64,000 nt of DNA from Anaeramoeba flamelloides (GCA_027625915.1 JANTQA010000032.1:868001-932000); one strand, 5' to 3'. Positions 24,601 to 36,800 are shown, numbered from the stretch's first letter. Notes: generated by a model not told the origin, from the sequence alone. Numbers and translations: made by a program.

Positions 24601-27600
24601 ATATAATCATATATAATCATATTTCAGAAAAAAATCCACATTTGACAACAAATTTAAAGGTTGAATTATCAATTTCCAATTTTCAAAGTTGAAAAATATA
24701 TTTCTTAAATTTATGGCGAAATGTAGATTAGTTGCAAAAAATTCAATTTTTTTTAAAAAAATAAATAATTAACAAATAAATTTTTTTGTCAAATTATTTC
24801 TCAAATCATGGGAAATTAGTTGATTTTATACCCACTTCATAAAAAGGAAACTAAAAATAATCCAGTCTTTGATTTTTTTTATGTAGATGATTATTGAGTT
24901 AATCTTGAAATTTAAAAAAATGTAAAAATGTTTACTTTTGAAGGCTGTAAATAAGAATTATTAAATACTGGAATACTCTGATTTTGAGTTTCTATTTTTA
25001 GATTTGGAAAAGGAAATAAAAACAATTTCCAAAATGACTTTTTTTAATTGTGATTCTTAGTAAAAAATGTCAGAATTTATTGGGCAATAATATTTACAAT
25101 GTATTTTTTAGATCCATGTAAAACATAGAATCACTAATATCATTCCACCCAATTACAACGACTTTGATTAATTCCACATCTAGTTTAAAGCTAACCCCTT
25201 AATGATTTTTTATTATTTATTTCAAGTCAAAGAAATGTAATAACAAAAAATATTGCATTCTTAAGAAATAATTTGTGTATTAACATGATACAGATTTTTT
25301 TTTTTTTGTTTAAAAATTTTGAAGTTTTGATGAAATAACTTTAAATTTTGTATTATTTAATTGGTATTTTCATTTTTTTTTTTTGAAAATTTGAATTTGT
25401 CAAAATATTTATTTATTGCGGGGTATATGAAAATAAATTGGAAATCGAGGAAGAAAAGGGAATATACTAATAATAATACTTTTTAAAAAATTTTGATAAT
25501 AAGAGAAGAAAATTAAAGATCATTTGCATCCTAAAAAATTGTAATTTTGCTGATATTTTTTTTACAGGAAATTCTATTTTGTTTTTTTATTATATTTTAC
25601 CTCTTATTTAACCTTGATCTATAAATTGAAATAATTAATTCTGATTTTGAAAAAAAAAATTTTTTTGTGAAAAAATAAAAAAATTACTTAAAAATTGATT
25701 CCAAAAATATTGTGCTTCATATTTTGTCCAACCAGAATTCTTTTCAAGTTTTCTATTATTCAGTAAAATAAATTTTTTAAAAAAGTTTTGAATAAAGTTA
25801 GAAAGTAAAGAAAATTAATAAATAATTTTTATAATTCTTACTATATTTTAAAAATGAAGAATAAAACAATATTTTTTTTGTATAAAAACACAAAAAAACA
25901 AAAAGTAATGATTTATATTAATATATATATATAATTGTTTTTTTGCCTTGAAGAACTGATGAAAAGTCGATGTGAAGAATAAAAAAACAATAAAAATACA
26001 ATAATTAAAATTAATTTTTTTGTCAGAAAGCAACAGAACAGATTTTTTGCGATTTTAAGATTATTATACATCTCATTTTAAATACAACATAAATAAAAAT
26101 CATCCACCACGGATTATTTATCATTTTTTTAATTATATAAACACCTCTATTACAATATGGAATTTTTAATCAAATTTTGGTTTAATACTTGAATTTTTTT
26201 CTAAATTGATAACTTTTTAGTAGTAATAATTGGTTACCCCCCTATTATATAACATTTATTCTGAATAATTTCTTCTTTTTAAATTACATTTTGATCTTAA
26301 ACATGTTTTTTTCAGAGGGAACACCTAAAAATCATGGTTCAATATTTTATTTGAAGACAAAAATTTGAAGTTTTTTAAAAAATCTCAATAATTTATCTTA
26401 TCGCTAGTATAATTGCATTTCTCTCTATAATTCTCCATCATATTATATATAAAATAAAATAGAATCAAATTAAACAAAATTAACAAAATTTTAAAAAAAA
26501 AGTAGATATAAAAAAATTTATATCAGGAAAAATAAAAAATATCTCTCAATTCAAAGACTGAAAAAATATTTTCATCCATTCACGATTTTTAGAGCACATT
26601 TTTTTTCTTATGATTTAATTAAGCCCATATTCATTAATAAAAGCAATTATTTTCCATTTTTTTACTAATGATTTATCACCAAGTGAAAAAAGATTCTATT
26701 TGTTTTTTTTTTTTTTGGGCAAAATGGGGGTATTGAATCTGATTGTTTGTAGAATTATAAAGAAAGTGAAACAATTTTTTGTTAATATTTCATATTTTAT
26801 ACAAAAAAAAAACCCTTTTATCTTTTTTTAATAAATGTCAATTGTTGTTTTATTATATGCGTAACTTTAATTCCTACTATCAATTTAAAGTATTTTCACA
26901 AATCTTTATATATTTGTATTTTATACAGAAATTTAATAATCCTTATCCCAAATAATTATTTTCAAAAATGAGTGAAAACACTGAGAATTAGTATTTTTTT
27001 TTTTTTTTTTGTATTAAGGATTTAATTGTTGATATTTTGATCTCTGATAACAATAAAAAAAAAAAAAAGATTTACAGCAGTTACATCTCTATTATAAGTA
27101 TTTTTTACCCTTTGATAATTTTTAATAAAAAAATAAAAATTATTTGAGTATTGTTTTTTTTTTTTTTGGAAATGGTATTAAAATAAGGTTTTACCACACA
27201 CGGCTTTCCTAAATATTTATACAATTACTTTGAAGTTAGGAAATTGGTTCTTATACCAATTAAAATTCAAAATAAAATTCAAGGAACCACAAATAAATAT
27301 AAAAAACAAAAAAGTATTCCGATTCTATCTAAAAATTTATCAATAATTACTGTTAGAAAATTCATTTTTGTTAAATACTTGATATCCACACATAATAAAT
27401 GATATTTATTTTTCTTTCAGATTGATCCCCATAAACAATTTGAGAATGGTTTCAGATACAGTAATGCCCAATTTTTTTTTTTATTTATTTGTTTAAAAAT
27501 AAATAAAAAACACAGAATTATTATTTTGACTAAATAAATCCAGAGTTTTTTTTTTTTTTTGAAATTCGAAACATTATTAATTTAGTATTTAAATGATCAT

Positions 27601-30600
27601 AACAAATATAAATTATAGAGAATTTAAAAAAAGAAAAAAAATAATTTGACTATAAAATATTAAGAGAAATAGGTATATAAAAAAGAAAATTACTCATATT
27701 TTATTTGTTTTGTTATTTCCGAATTTGAGGGTATTATTGTGAAATCTTTTGATGAAATCTATTAAATATTACATTTAAAAAAATACAATTATGTTTAGAA
27801 TTTGTTTTTTTATATTGTTATTAATATTTCTATAACGAAATAATCCTGTAATTCATTTAAAAAAACTTTTTTTTTAGATAGTAAAAAAGATTTTCAAAAG
27901 TATTTTAATGATGAATTGATGTTATTTATTGTTTTTTTTTTAGGAAAAAAAAAAGTGTATATCACTTTTTAAAAGAATAGTGTATTTTTTAAAAATTTTA
28001 CTCTTCAGTTGATTTTTAAAATACACTCACGATGGTAAAAATGTTTAAATGTTCATTTTTTATTCACGTAATTCAAATGAATCTGAATTAATTATTGGTT
28101 TAACAAAAATCTGAAAAAATGGGTTTTTAGATTTTATAACATTGGTCTTAAACAGCAGGAAAATAAAAATTATGAAGTCCACTGTAAGCTATAAAATAAT
28201 TCCAAAGTACATTAGTTCTGCTGGATTCAGATAATACATTTAATAAAAAAAAATCATGAAGAAATAAAACAAGAACAACTTTTAAATGAAAATAGAATAA
28301 TTTCTTTTTCATTTAACGATTCTTTTATTGAGAGTAATAAAATCCTCAAAAAAATGTGTGCAAGTGTTTTTGCACAGAAGTAAAAATTTTGAGATCAGAG
28401 TGATTTATATGGATATACCCAACAATGCGAAATAAAAATAAAAAGAAAGAACAGGACAGAAAGAAAAGAACTCAAAATATTGTGTTATTATTGTAAAAGG
28501 AAAAGAGTTGGTGTAAATAATTTTCTAGGATTAGGTAATCTTTGATGGATATGAATAACTTGAAGGAAAAAAAGTTCATATGTAAAGAATAAAAGTTGAA
28601 AGAAAATATTTAAAATATAATACTTGTTAGGCAAGTCTTTACAAAATAAAGTGTATGTTTTGGGGATAAATAGATTATAATTATAAAAGTCAATTAACTC
28701 ATATACTATGATTTTTGAAGTGTGGAAAACATCAAGAAATTATTCAAAGCCAAAAAATTTCCACAATTTTCTTTAATGATGAAAATAATAATAAATATTT
28801 TTTCTCTAATAATACAATAACTTATCATAAACATCAAAATCTTCTGATATCTTTTTTTAGAGAAAAAGATTTATCAATTACTTATTAGTATTCTAAATTA
28901 CCAAGATTTAAACCCCATCGAAATTTTTTTTATGGATTAATTCAAAAAAAATTCCAAATAACATTAAAACTAATAGAGAGGTAGAAAAATCTGCATTTTA
29001 ATAATATAATGATCTTGAAATTCAAATGAGAAATAATTTAATTTATATATCAAGTGACGTTAATATGGAGTTAGAAAGTTATATTAATATAAAATTTTTA
29101 TTAAAAAAAAGAATAAAAACAATGAATTTTCCTTTTTTAAAGTCGATACTTTAAAATTTTCTTCTCCTTTTTTTGATAGGGGATAATCGTTAAATTTAAT
29201 ACATAATTGGCCATCAAAATAAAATATTGTTACAGGCACTGATGTTAAATGCATTAACATTTTTCAACAAGAAAGTTTAAAATGTTACAATAGTTAAAAT
29301 TATATATGGATAATTACATTATATATATATATATTTGTCTGTATTAAACAAATTTAAGAATAAAGTAAATTACACAAATTCAAAAAAAAAAAAAAAACTT
29401 TTAATTAATTCAGAAAAGTAAATGGAAATTTTATTTGTCAAATTTGAAACTGATCAAGAAAGTAAAAACCAAAATTTTGAGAAATGTTCATTAAATTATT
29501 TAAATATTTGTTTTAAAACTAAAAATTGTGATGAAAAATGATTAAAAGACATTGATTAAGCGAAAAATAAATTTTAATTTAAAAAACTCAAAAATTTTTA
29601 GAAAAATAAATTTGTTAATAGTTATTTAAAAAAATATTAAAAGATTATTGGATAAAAAAAGTAATTTTCAATCCATTCTGATAACTCATAAATTTTTTAT
29701 TCATGAAAAAGGAAATGAAGGAGTAGCTTTAAATTATCGGCCAATTTCAATTAATCAAAGTTTACCAAGATTATTTTTCAAAATGTTATATAAACTAATT
29801 GAACCTTGTTGGGAATTTATTCATAAATCACAATTTGGATTTCGAAAAAAATATGATACTCAAATTGCAGTCTTAAATTTCTTAAATACTTATAATAAGA
29901 TAAAATCAAATAATGTAAATAAAAATGATAAAACTTATATTATAATGATTGATATAGCACAATATTTTGACTCAATCAATTATAAAATAATAAGAAAAAC
30001 AATAAAAAATTTTATTCTAAATAAAATTATCAAAAATTTTTTATTAAAATATTATCAAGGAGAAGGGCTTGGTATATTCCAAGGGAAACCCCTTATCTCC
30101 TATTTTATTTGCTCTTATTTCATATTTTCTTTTATTAAAAATTATACCATTAACAAATCATTGTCAAATGTTTGCAGATGATTTAATCCTAATTATAAAA
30201 GAAAATAAAATTCAAATAAATCAAAAATTAAATTCAATATATGAAAATATTATTCAATTTGGATTAAAAACAAATAAAGATAAAACTGTTATATCAAAAG
30301 ATTTTAAAAAAATTAAATATTTGGGTATTTATTTAGATAAAATTACACATATAGTTTATAATTTAAAAAAATCTAAAGAAACTTTATAATAACTGCAAAC
30401 AATTATTCAATAACAATTCTCTGAATAATAGTTTAAAAATTAGATTATTTAAATCTTTTATATTAAGTCAACTAACATATGAATAAGAAATTTTTAATTA
30501 TCAAATAAAAACGATAAATTATTTAAATTCTTGGATTAATTCATGTATTACTGAAATATGCAAAATAAACAGAAATACACCAGTTCTTATTTACAAAACA

Positions 30601-33600
30601 GAATTTAAAATTGAAAATATGACAATTTCAGTAAATAAAAAGAAATTTAAATTAAAAAATAAATTAGAAAATTTATCTCATCCTTATTTAGAAAAATTAA
30701 TAAAATTTAATCAAAGAATAAATAATAAAATCAACTGGTATTCAAAAGATTTAAAAGAACTGAAAAATGAAATATTTAAGTACATATTTAATGAGTTGCT
30801 GAATTCCAAAAGTTGGAAAGTCGTTAGGTTTTCCAAAATTCAAAAGAATTGACTAAAATCTTTGATTTTACTCTATTCTTTTAAATTTTGGAAAACCTCC
30901 GTTAGCTTTTTTTTATTTCTAAAATTAAAAAAAAGCTAGGCACTTGACGACACTCCACAAAATTATTTTACAATAATTAAAAATCAAAATTATTTATTTA
31001 AAACACAAAAATATTTAAGTTATCCATCAAGTTCAACAATTCTAAAATTCAGAATATTGACTAATTGCTTAAATAGATATTATGATATATAATTCGATAA
31101 AAACTCAATTCAATTTAATCCTCGATGTTTAAACAATGAAAATAAGGAAATTATAGAAAATATTGATCTCTTTTTATTAATCCTTCTTATGAAGAAAACT
31201 AGATTAATATTTCTAAACAAATTAAAATAAATAAGCCCTACTAAAATAATTTTAAACTATGATGGTTTAAAATTATTTTCATTAATTAATAATCGTGAAA
31301 TCTATGATTTTAAGCTTAAATTCTCTTTCAGGGAATTAAGTATAATGATACTTATAGTGTAATCTATATCTTCTCTTTAATAAAAAAAAAAAAAAAAATA
31401 ACATCATTTTTTTTCTTCTTAAAATGGAAAAACCATTCTCTTGGAATTGGTTCTGAAACTAGAAATTGAATCAGATTAAAAAAATTGCAGAAAGACCAAA
31501 GACTACAATTCAATTAAAAAAGATTATTATTTTTTCAAAATTAAAAATACAGGAATAAAACCTTCAGAAATATTGGATTTTTTTTTAGTAAATTAAGAAT
31601 TAAAATAAACATATTAACAAAAATAAAAAAAATTACCTTTGTTGAAGAAAATCTTTTGATATTTCTATGTATTAATTTGACTTCATGATCTTCCAAATTG
31701 ATTAACTGTTTATATTCAGAATTTTTAATAACACACTCATCAAGAGAAAAGATGTAATGGTGTATTTGAAGTGTAAGCTCAGATAGGGAACGTTTCCATT
31801 GAACAATTACGATATTATTGTTGCATATTTGATTGATTAATTTTTTTAACAATAGCCAATGGTATCGTTTTGTTGTTTTTGAATAAATGAAAATATGGAA
31901 AAGAATATTAATAATTCTTTTTTGAAAGCTTGTGGGAATTTTTTTGACATTTGTAAAATAATCGTTTAAAAAATAAAACTTTGTAATTTTGATTACTGAT
32001 ACCAACAATATTTCCCAAGTTTCCTTTCCTAGATATGATTCTTTTTGGATAGCTAGAGTTTTTAAAATATCGCAAATAATGTTAAATTTCGTTTCAAATA
32101 ATTTATTATTAATATCTTCTTTTGGGTTGATTAATGCCAGGATAATGTGATTTAAAAATGAATGAATAAAAAAATTCATATTATTTTGAATATCAAAATA
32201 ACTTTTTTGATCAGAATACCATTTATTTAAAATTGTTAGCACTTGAATAATTATACCCTCGTATTTGCTTGGCATAAACAAAGTTTGTTTAAAAATTTCA
32301 AATAAGTATTCTAAATATTCTTTATTTTGATAAATATTTATTGGAAATTTTCTATTTTTTAATATTGAAATAAAAAATTTTACAATTTTTAAATTGATTT
32401 CATAAGGGCAATATTTTTGGAATCCATTATTTTCTATTGTGAAAATATGCATTTAAAAATTATTTTTGCAAAAAAATAGATAATAAAAATTTATTAATTA
32501 TTTTGAAAAATTTCTTGTTTATTTTGTAAAAATAAAAATAAATAAATTATGATTACCATTTGTTTTATTTATATTTAATCTTTTTTCAACAGAAGGATAT
32601 AATGTTGTTAAAAAATGCTTTTTGAAAGTTCTAAACCAAAAATCTTTTTTTTCAGTCTTATTCAAAATAAAATCTAAAAACTTTTGTAATATTTCTAGTC
32701 GTTCAGTATTTGTTTTTGGCGTTTTTTCTTTTAATGGGATATCGCGAATTGGCACTAAAAATTTAATAATAAAACATTATGATAATATATTAATACAAAT
32801 ATTTAGATAAAAATGATCAATACATATAATGAATAAAAAGATATTTTTTTCAAAAATAATAAGCAATTAAAGAATAATATTCTTGATATTATTCGGAACA
32901 AAGATTCATTATTTATTTTATCATTCGTTAATGATAAAGATTTTTATGACTCTTTATCGAAATTTCTAGACAAAAATAGAGAAATTAGGAAAGTGCCGTC
33001 AAGTGTTGTTAAGTGTCCTAGGTTTTCTTGAAGTTTTCTGTTTTATCATTAAAATCTATTGATTTTCGTTAGGTTTTTTTTAATTTTTGAAATAAACAGA
33101 AAATTTAAAAATTTTTCGGTTTATTTCAAAAAGTAAAAAAAACCTAGAACACTTCACAAATAAACAGAAAACTCAAGGAAGCCTAACAGTGTTTTTTTTT
33201 AATTTGAGAAATAAAAAGAAAATTTCTGAAATTTTCTTTTAATTTTTTAAATTAAAAAAAACCTAACGGCAGTTTTCCAGAATTCAAAAGAATAGAGAAA
33301 AATAAAAGGATTTTTCTCAATTATTTTAAATTCTGGAAAGCCTAACGAAAAGTGGATAGTTTTTAATTTCATAAATAAACCGAAAATTTATTAAATTTTC
33401 GTTTTAATCTTAAATTAATAAAAACATAACGGAGGTTTTCCAGAATTCAAAAGAATAGAGAAAAATCAAAGATTTTACTAAAATTTTCAGTTTATTTCTT
33501 AAATTAAATAAAAATCTAACGGCTGTAAGAGGAAATTAATTCCCTCCCTTCAAAATAAATACAAAGATATTTCTTTAATTTATTATTGTTTCAAAATTGC

Positions 33601-33858
33601 CTTTCAAATAAAAGAACTGTAATATGTAATATGAAAAGAAATAAATTTTAGAAAACAATAAAAAATTAAGAGTTACTTTGATTAGGAAACACTCGAAATT
33701 GAATTGTTGAATCTTTAAATTCTTCAGTAAAAGTATCAAAACATACAATACTTTCTAAAGCAGGGTATATTCTTTCATCGCATAAAGGAGCTAAATCATC
33801 AATAAAGAATAAAAATAATGGAAATGCTTGTGATCGCACAATTTGTCTATGCTTAATA
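18672..33858 (-). CDS. Ral GTPase-activating protein subunit alpha-like (RalGAP-alpha), multi-exon
   Basis: RalGAP-alpha is the catalytic subunit of the tuberin-like complex that inactivates Ral/Rheb-type GTPases. Exons read, 5' to 3' on the minus strand: 33858-33677, 32754-32557, 32433-31637, then about 22810-18672; the first three joins agree in phase (1, 1). Together they code about 1,770 residues; the human protein has about 2,036. Exon 3 has 'EIFKQTLFMP' (human 'EIFRQAFLLP') and 'GKETWEILLVSVIKIT' (human 'DKKTWEQMLLVLLRVT'). The last exon has 'IRLILRDTTGKFVWDAKYL' (human 'VRIIVRDLSGKYSWDSAIL') and a Rap/Ran-GAP domain with 'FTSLGWKID' and 'IVIFPMKNGMYRFQI' (human 'IVIYPMKNHMFSIQI'). Asn/Lys-rich and acidic inserts lie between. 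Exon 3 ends in phase 0 but the last exon seems to begin in phase 1, so at least one exon in the 8.8 kb gap is missing from this model; N-terminal exons upstream are also missing. Stop TAA. Confidence 0.85.
23211..24060 (+). mobile_element. TTAA-type element, 5' fragment, split by a MITE
   Basis: 23211-23494 and 23970 to about 24060 align with 50089-50440: 'TATGTTGTTATTG', 'TTGTTCAAA', 'ATATCTTTCTTAAATTTAT', 'AAAATGTAGA', and then 'TAATTAACGAATA' after the MITE. Its 5' end 'GAGATTAGATTCACCAAG' corresponds to 'GGGATTAGCGTCTACCAAG' at the 5' end of the better copy. No coding frame. Confidence 0.7.
23495..23969. mobile_element. TA-flanked Tc1/mariner-type MITE, 475 bp, nested
   Basis: Ends are CAGCAGTGTAAATAACTCG and CGGGTTATTGACACCACTG with TA on both sides (23493-23494, 23970-23971). 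The inner arms 'CATTACTAAAATTTAAC' are also inverted, giving terminal repeats of about 55 bp. The flanking DNA joins exactly into the sequence seen uninterrupted at about 50360-50367, so the empty site is visible within the window. The frame at 23513-23722 is inside it and has no transposase similarity. Confidence 0.85.
24100..24575 (-). repeat. Dispersed repeat R1, copy 2 (inverted)
   Basis: Reverse-complement copy of 2920-3400, sharing among others 'GGAACAACTCAACTTTA' and 'CACTAATTGAAATGTTAAC'. An AT dinucleotide run follows at about 24580-24604. Confidence 0.75.
24600..25202 (+). mobile_element. TTAA-type element, 3' fragment
   Basis: Aligns with 50270-50839 over its length: 'TTTAAAGGTTGAATTATCAA', 'GGCGAAATGTAGATTAGTT', 'AGATGATTATT', 'TTAGTAAAAAATGT' and 'ACCCAATTACAA'. 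It ends 'GCTAACCCC' followed by TTAA at 25199-25202. It overlaps in content with the end of the 23211 fragment, so the two are separate copies or a partial duplication. Confidence 0.7.
28380..29060 (+). pseudogene. Tc1/mariner-type transposase relic
   Basis: Around 28900-28930 one frame reads 'QDLNPIEIFF', the conserved block around the last catalytic acid of Tc1/mariner/IS630 transposases ('PDLNPIENLW'). A little upstream 'KHQNLL' lies where the family has its 'HTSRLV'-type segment, and 'SSDVNMELESYINIKF' downstream resembles the C-terminal part. The reading is broken by several frame changes and stops, and the HTH region is not recognisable. It sits inside the RalGAP-alpha intron just upstream of the LINE. 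I could not assign its inverted repeats. Confidence 0.6.
29440..31398 (+). mobile_element. Non-LTR retrotransposon (LINE), copy 1, degraded
   Basis: Reverse-transcriptase blocks appear in order: 'NYRPISI' (29730), 'FGFRKKYDTQIAVL', 'IMIDIAQYFDSI' (catalytic Asp), 'GNPLSPILFALIS' after a frameshift near 30070, 'FADDLILI' (catalytic Asp pair) and 'YLGIYL'. Then follows a C-terminal region 'YLEKLIKFNQRINNKINW' and, after an inserted block at 30820-30939, 'ALDDTPQNYFTIIKNQ' and 'KFRILTNCLNRYYD'. Several stops and at least one frameshift make it non-functional. The 3' end is an A run at 31382-31398, typical of LINEs. No endonuclease is seen, and the 5' boundary before about 29640 is a guess. Copy 2 at 44279-45426 shares the C-terminal part and the 3' end. 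It is antisense to RalGAP-alpha. Clade not determined. Confidence 0.85.
30820..30939 (+). repeat. Palindromic block inserted in LINE copy 1 (120 bp)
   Basis: It begins GTCGTTAGG directly after the codons for 'SWK' and ends GCTAG directly before 'GCACTTGACGAC', so its removal keeps the LINE frame open. It contains a near-perfect palindrome of about 65 bp (arms 'TTTTCCAAAATTCAAAAGAA' and complement) and a second stem in 'AGCTTTTTTTTATTTC'/'AATTAAAAAAAAGCT'. The first stem has the same modules as 33.0-33.5, 41.6-42.0 and 44.7-45.2 kb. Confidence 0.8.
32995..33530. repeat. Palindrome array in RalGAP-alpha intron
   Basis: Repeated stem-loop modules: 'AAATTTTTCGGTTTATTTC' with its complement just upstream, and 'TTTTCCAGAATTCAAAAGAA' with 'GAGAAAAAT' and the matching arm. 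They are separated by short CCTAAC/GTTAGG joints. The left edge has 'GTGCCGTCAAGTG'. It lies inside the 922-nt intron 32755-33676 but does not coincide with its splice sites. Confidence 0.8.
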
Positions 33859-36800
33859 CTGCAAAGAAATATCATTAAATCAACTATAATTAATTAATTA
33901 TTATTATTTTTTTTTTTGATTATTATATTTAATAAATTTTTGTTTTTTGTTTCATTATTGAAATTTTTTTTTGAAAATTACATCTTTTTTTTATTAAAAA
34001 AAGATTTCTATTGATGAATTTTTTTTTTATTAATAAGGTTTAAAACATTTTCATTTTTTATTAAGGTAAAATGGAATAAAATAAAAGTAAATTCTGGGAT
34101 TTTTTAAAGTTTAAAAAGTTAGAAAAATGTATATTCTTTCCGAAATTTAATTTAAACCATTCCTAATTTGTAATTTTATTATTTTTTTTTTTACATTAAT
34201 TATTTTATCATCAGTTAAATCAACAAAAAAAATTTGTATCTCCTTTTTATATCAAAATACAATCCAATTAGTTGTTTTGTTGATAACTCAAAAAATAGTT
34301 AAAATTTTCAAGTTACTTTTTAATGATTATTAAATCAAATAAAAAATCTCCTTACCAAAGGGATAGTATTGTAAAAACTTTTCTTGTGTTTAATACCCAA
34401 TTTTGATTTTAATCATTTATTTATTATTTTTTTTTTATTAATTAACCTTATTTTTTATTCCATAATGTTTCTGGTTCGATTAATTTTCCCAAGCAAAAAA
34501 CGTGTTAAACTTTTTTTCCTTGTTTCACCTTGACCCCCAATGTTTACATATTTTTTTTTTTTAAAGATTGGAAGATCTATATGAAGTTACAAAATACCAA
34601 AACATTTTAGAAAAGATAATTGATATTAATTAACTTTCCTATGTCTTGAAGTTATTTTTTCTCTGTTGTATTAAAAAATATTCTTTTTAATTCAATTATT
34701 TTTTTTATTAATTAAGATAAATTCAAAAAAATATAAAAAATTTTAGTTTGATTTCCATTTTTCGAAATTCCAATCACACTAATTTCAAAATATTTCATTT
34801 TAAAGAAGATTTGTAAAGTCAACTAATTTACAAAGTTTCATAACATTTCAACCAATAAGATTCTTTATTCAGTACTCAAGTATAAAAAATTTAAAAAAAG
34901 GAAATCAAAGTAAAAATTTGAAAACATATATTTAGAATTTATCAGTATTTCAGGAGAAGCAAAATAGTTTAATCTCGAAAGTCCGACAAAAAAGAGCCAA
35001 ATGAAAGAATTTTTTTCAATTCTAAATCAATTTATGAAGATCTTGTTTTTTTTTTCTGTGCATCTTGAGGAAACAGGGTTTGGATAATTAAATGAAAAAT
35101 TTTTCATTTATTGATTGAATGTGACTCAAAAAAAAAAAATAATAATGTCTTAAAACAACAACATTTTTTCTTTTTCTTTTATTTTTTATTTTAATCCAGG
35201 CCTTTTCTTCAGGAATAGTACATACCCAATCAATGAAAATTTAACAAAATGTTGTTTTTATTTAAAATCAGGGTTAATCTTGTCCAAATACAGCTATTGT
35301 AAAAAAAGTGAGTATTTTTTTTTTTTGAGATTGCAGAAATTAAAACTTTTTTAATGTTTTGTGTTTTAATAAATTGTATATTTTTTTTAAAAAAAGTGCT
35401 TTCCTTCGCGCTCCAACCTCTGCACTACATTTAAAGGTTTATTATTTTTTTTTTTTATCAAATAGAAAACTGTCATAAAAGTTTTAATTCTGAAAAAGTT
35501 TTCACTTTTTTAAAACAGAAAACTTGATAAATTCTGAAAAAGTTTATATTTTTTTAAAATTGAAAAAATTTTTTAAAAAGTCCTCACTTTTTTAAACTGG
35601 ATGTATTACCCAACAAAATACATTAAAATTGTGGTTGAGGTTGTTTTTTCTTCTTGAAATTTTAATAATTTATGCTTCATTGATTTTTTCTGTTGTTGTT
35701 TTAATTATTTTCAGAGTTCAAATTTTGATTCTTTTTCGAAAAAGACTCTCAAATAATTCTTTTTTTTGATTCCACATGAAATCAAATGATTATTTTTTTA
35801 TTTTTATGATTAGTCTCAACTTATTTCTTGTTTATATTTTGTTTTTATTGATTATCCCATTGTACTCAAAATTTAATGATTAAGGGAGTAAGTACATTTT
35901 ACCAATTTTGAGTGAAAAAGTTTATCTGAAACTGAATAATTCAAATAATTTCTTGAACTGAATACATTAATATTTTAATAAATATGAGAGTTTCAGATAT
36001 ATCCATAGTTTAATCGATTTACATTTCAATTATAAAATGGTAATCAAAAAAATGATAAAATTGATCAAGAAATATATAAACATAAAAATCATTTATTTCT
36101 TATTCTTATCTGTAACATTTGATACAATTGATTCTTCTTCGACTTGGGTTATTTTAATTCTGATGGGGAAGTTTTTTGTTTGTAAAATTTTTTATTAAAA
36201 AATTACTTCCTAATTTCTAAATAATTTCCAAAAATGAATTTAAAAATCTCTATTTTCAATTAATTCATCTAATTCTAGTTTGGGTTCAGAAAATAGGATA
36301 TTTTTTTAATTCTTCTTCAGAAATAAAATATTTATAGGTCAAATTCGTTTGATTTGATAATTATTTATTTTTGATTCATTGGAGAACTCAAAATAATTCA
36401 GATTTATACTTGAAATTTTTTCTCAATTTTTCTTTTGACTTTGAGTTGAATCTTTTGTAACTGCTTTTTTGATTCCAAGAATTCAATTTATTTTACTTTA
36501 ATTTTTGAAATAGTATTCTTTGTTTTGACTGAGTTTGATAAAAATATTTGAAAAATGAATTTTGAAAACAAATTCGTAAAAAAATGGTTTGTAAAATAAT
36601 AATAAATAGTAATTGGGGGGGGGATCAAAGGTAATAACCTGTTTGGGTTCATTCAAATTAAGAAGATAAAGAAAACAATATCTTCAAAAATATACTTTGA
36701 TAGGATTTTTTTTTTTGATTTCATTTTTGATTTCAACAAATTTGTCTGGAAAGGTGATCTTTTGTGTTTGGTCTTCTAAAAGAAGATATTTTTCTAAAAT

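Larger units (their letters stand above)
22811..31636 (-). other. About 8.8 kb intron interval of RalGAP-alpha filled with mobile elements
   Basis: It lies between the donor of exon 3 (AAAG|gtaatt, minus strand) and the start of the last exon. It contains, in plus-strand order, a broken TTAA-type element with a nested TA-type MITE (23.2-24.1 kb), repeat R1 (24.1-24.6 kb), a second TTAA-type fragment (24.6-25.2 kb), a Tc1-like transposase relic (28.4-29.1 kb) and a LINE (29.4-31.4 kb). Phase mismatch and the missing middle segment of the protein imply at least one short exon hidden here. From 25.2 to 28.3 kb I see only A/T-rich DNA; the 25848-26033 frame is not protein-like. Confidence 0.6.

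Noticed and set aside
31541-33875. Separate small genes for the minus-strand frames here
   Set aside because: Phase-consistent splicing and RalGAP-alpha similarity make them exons of one gene.
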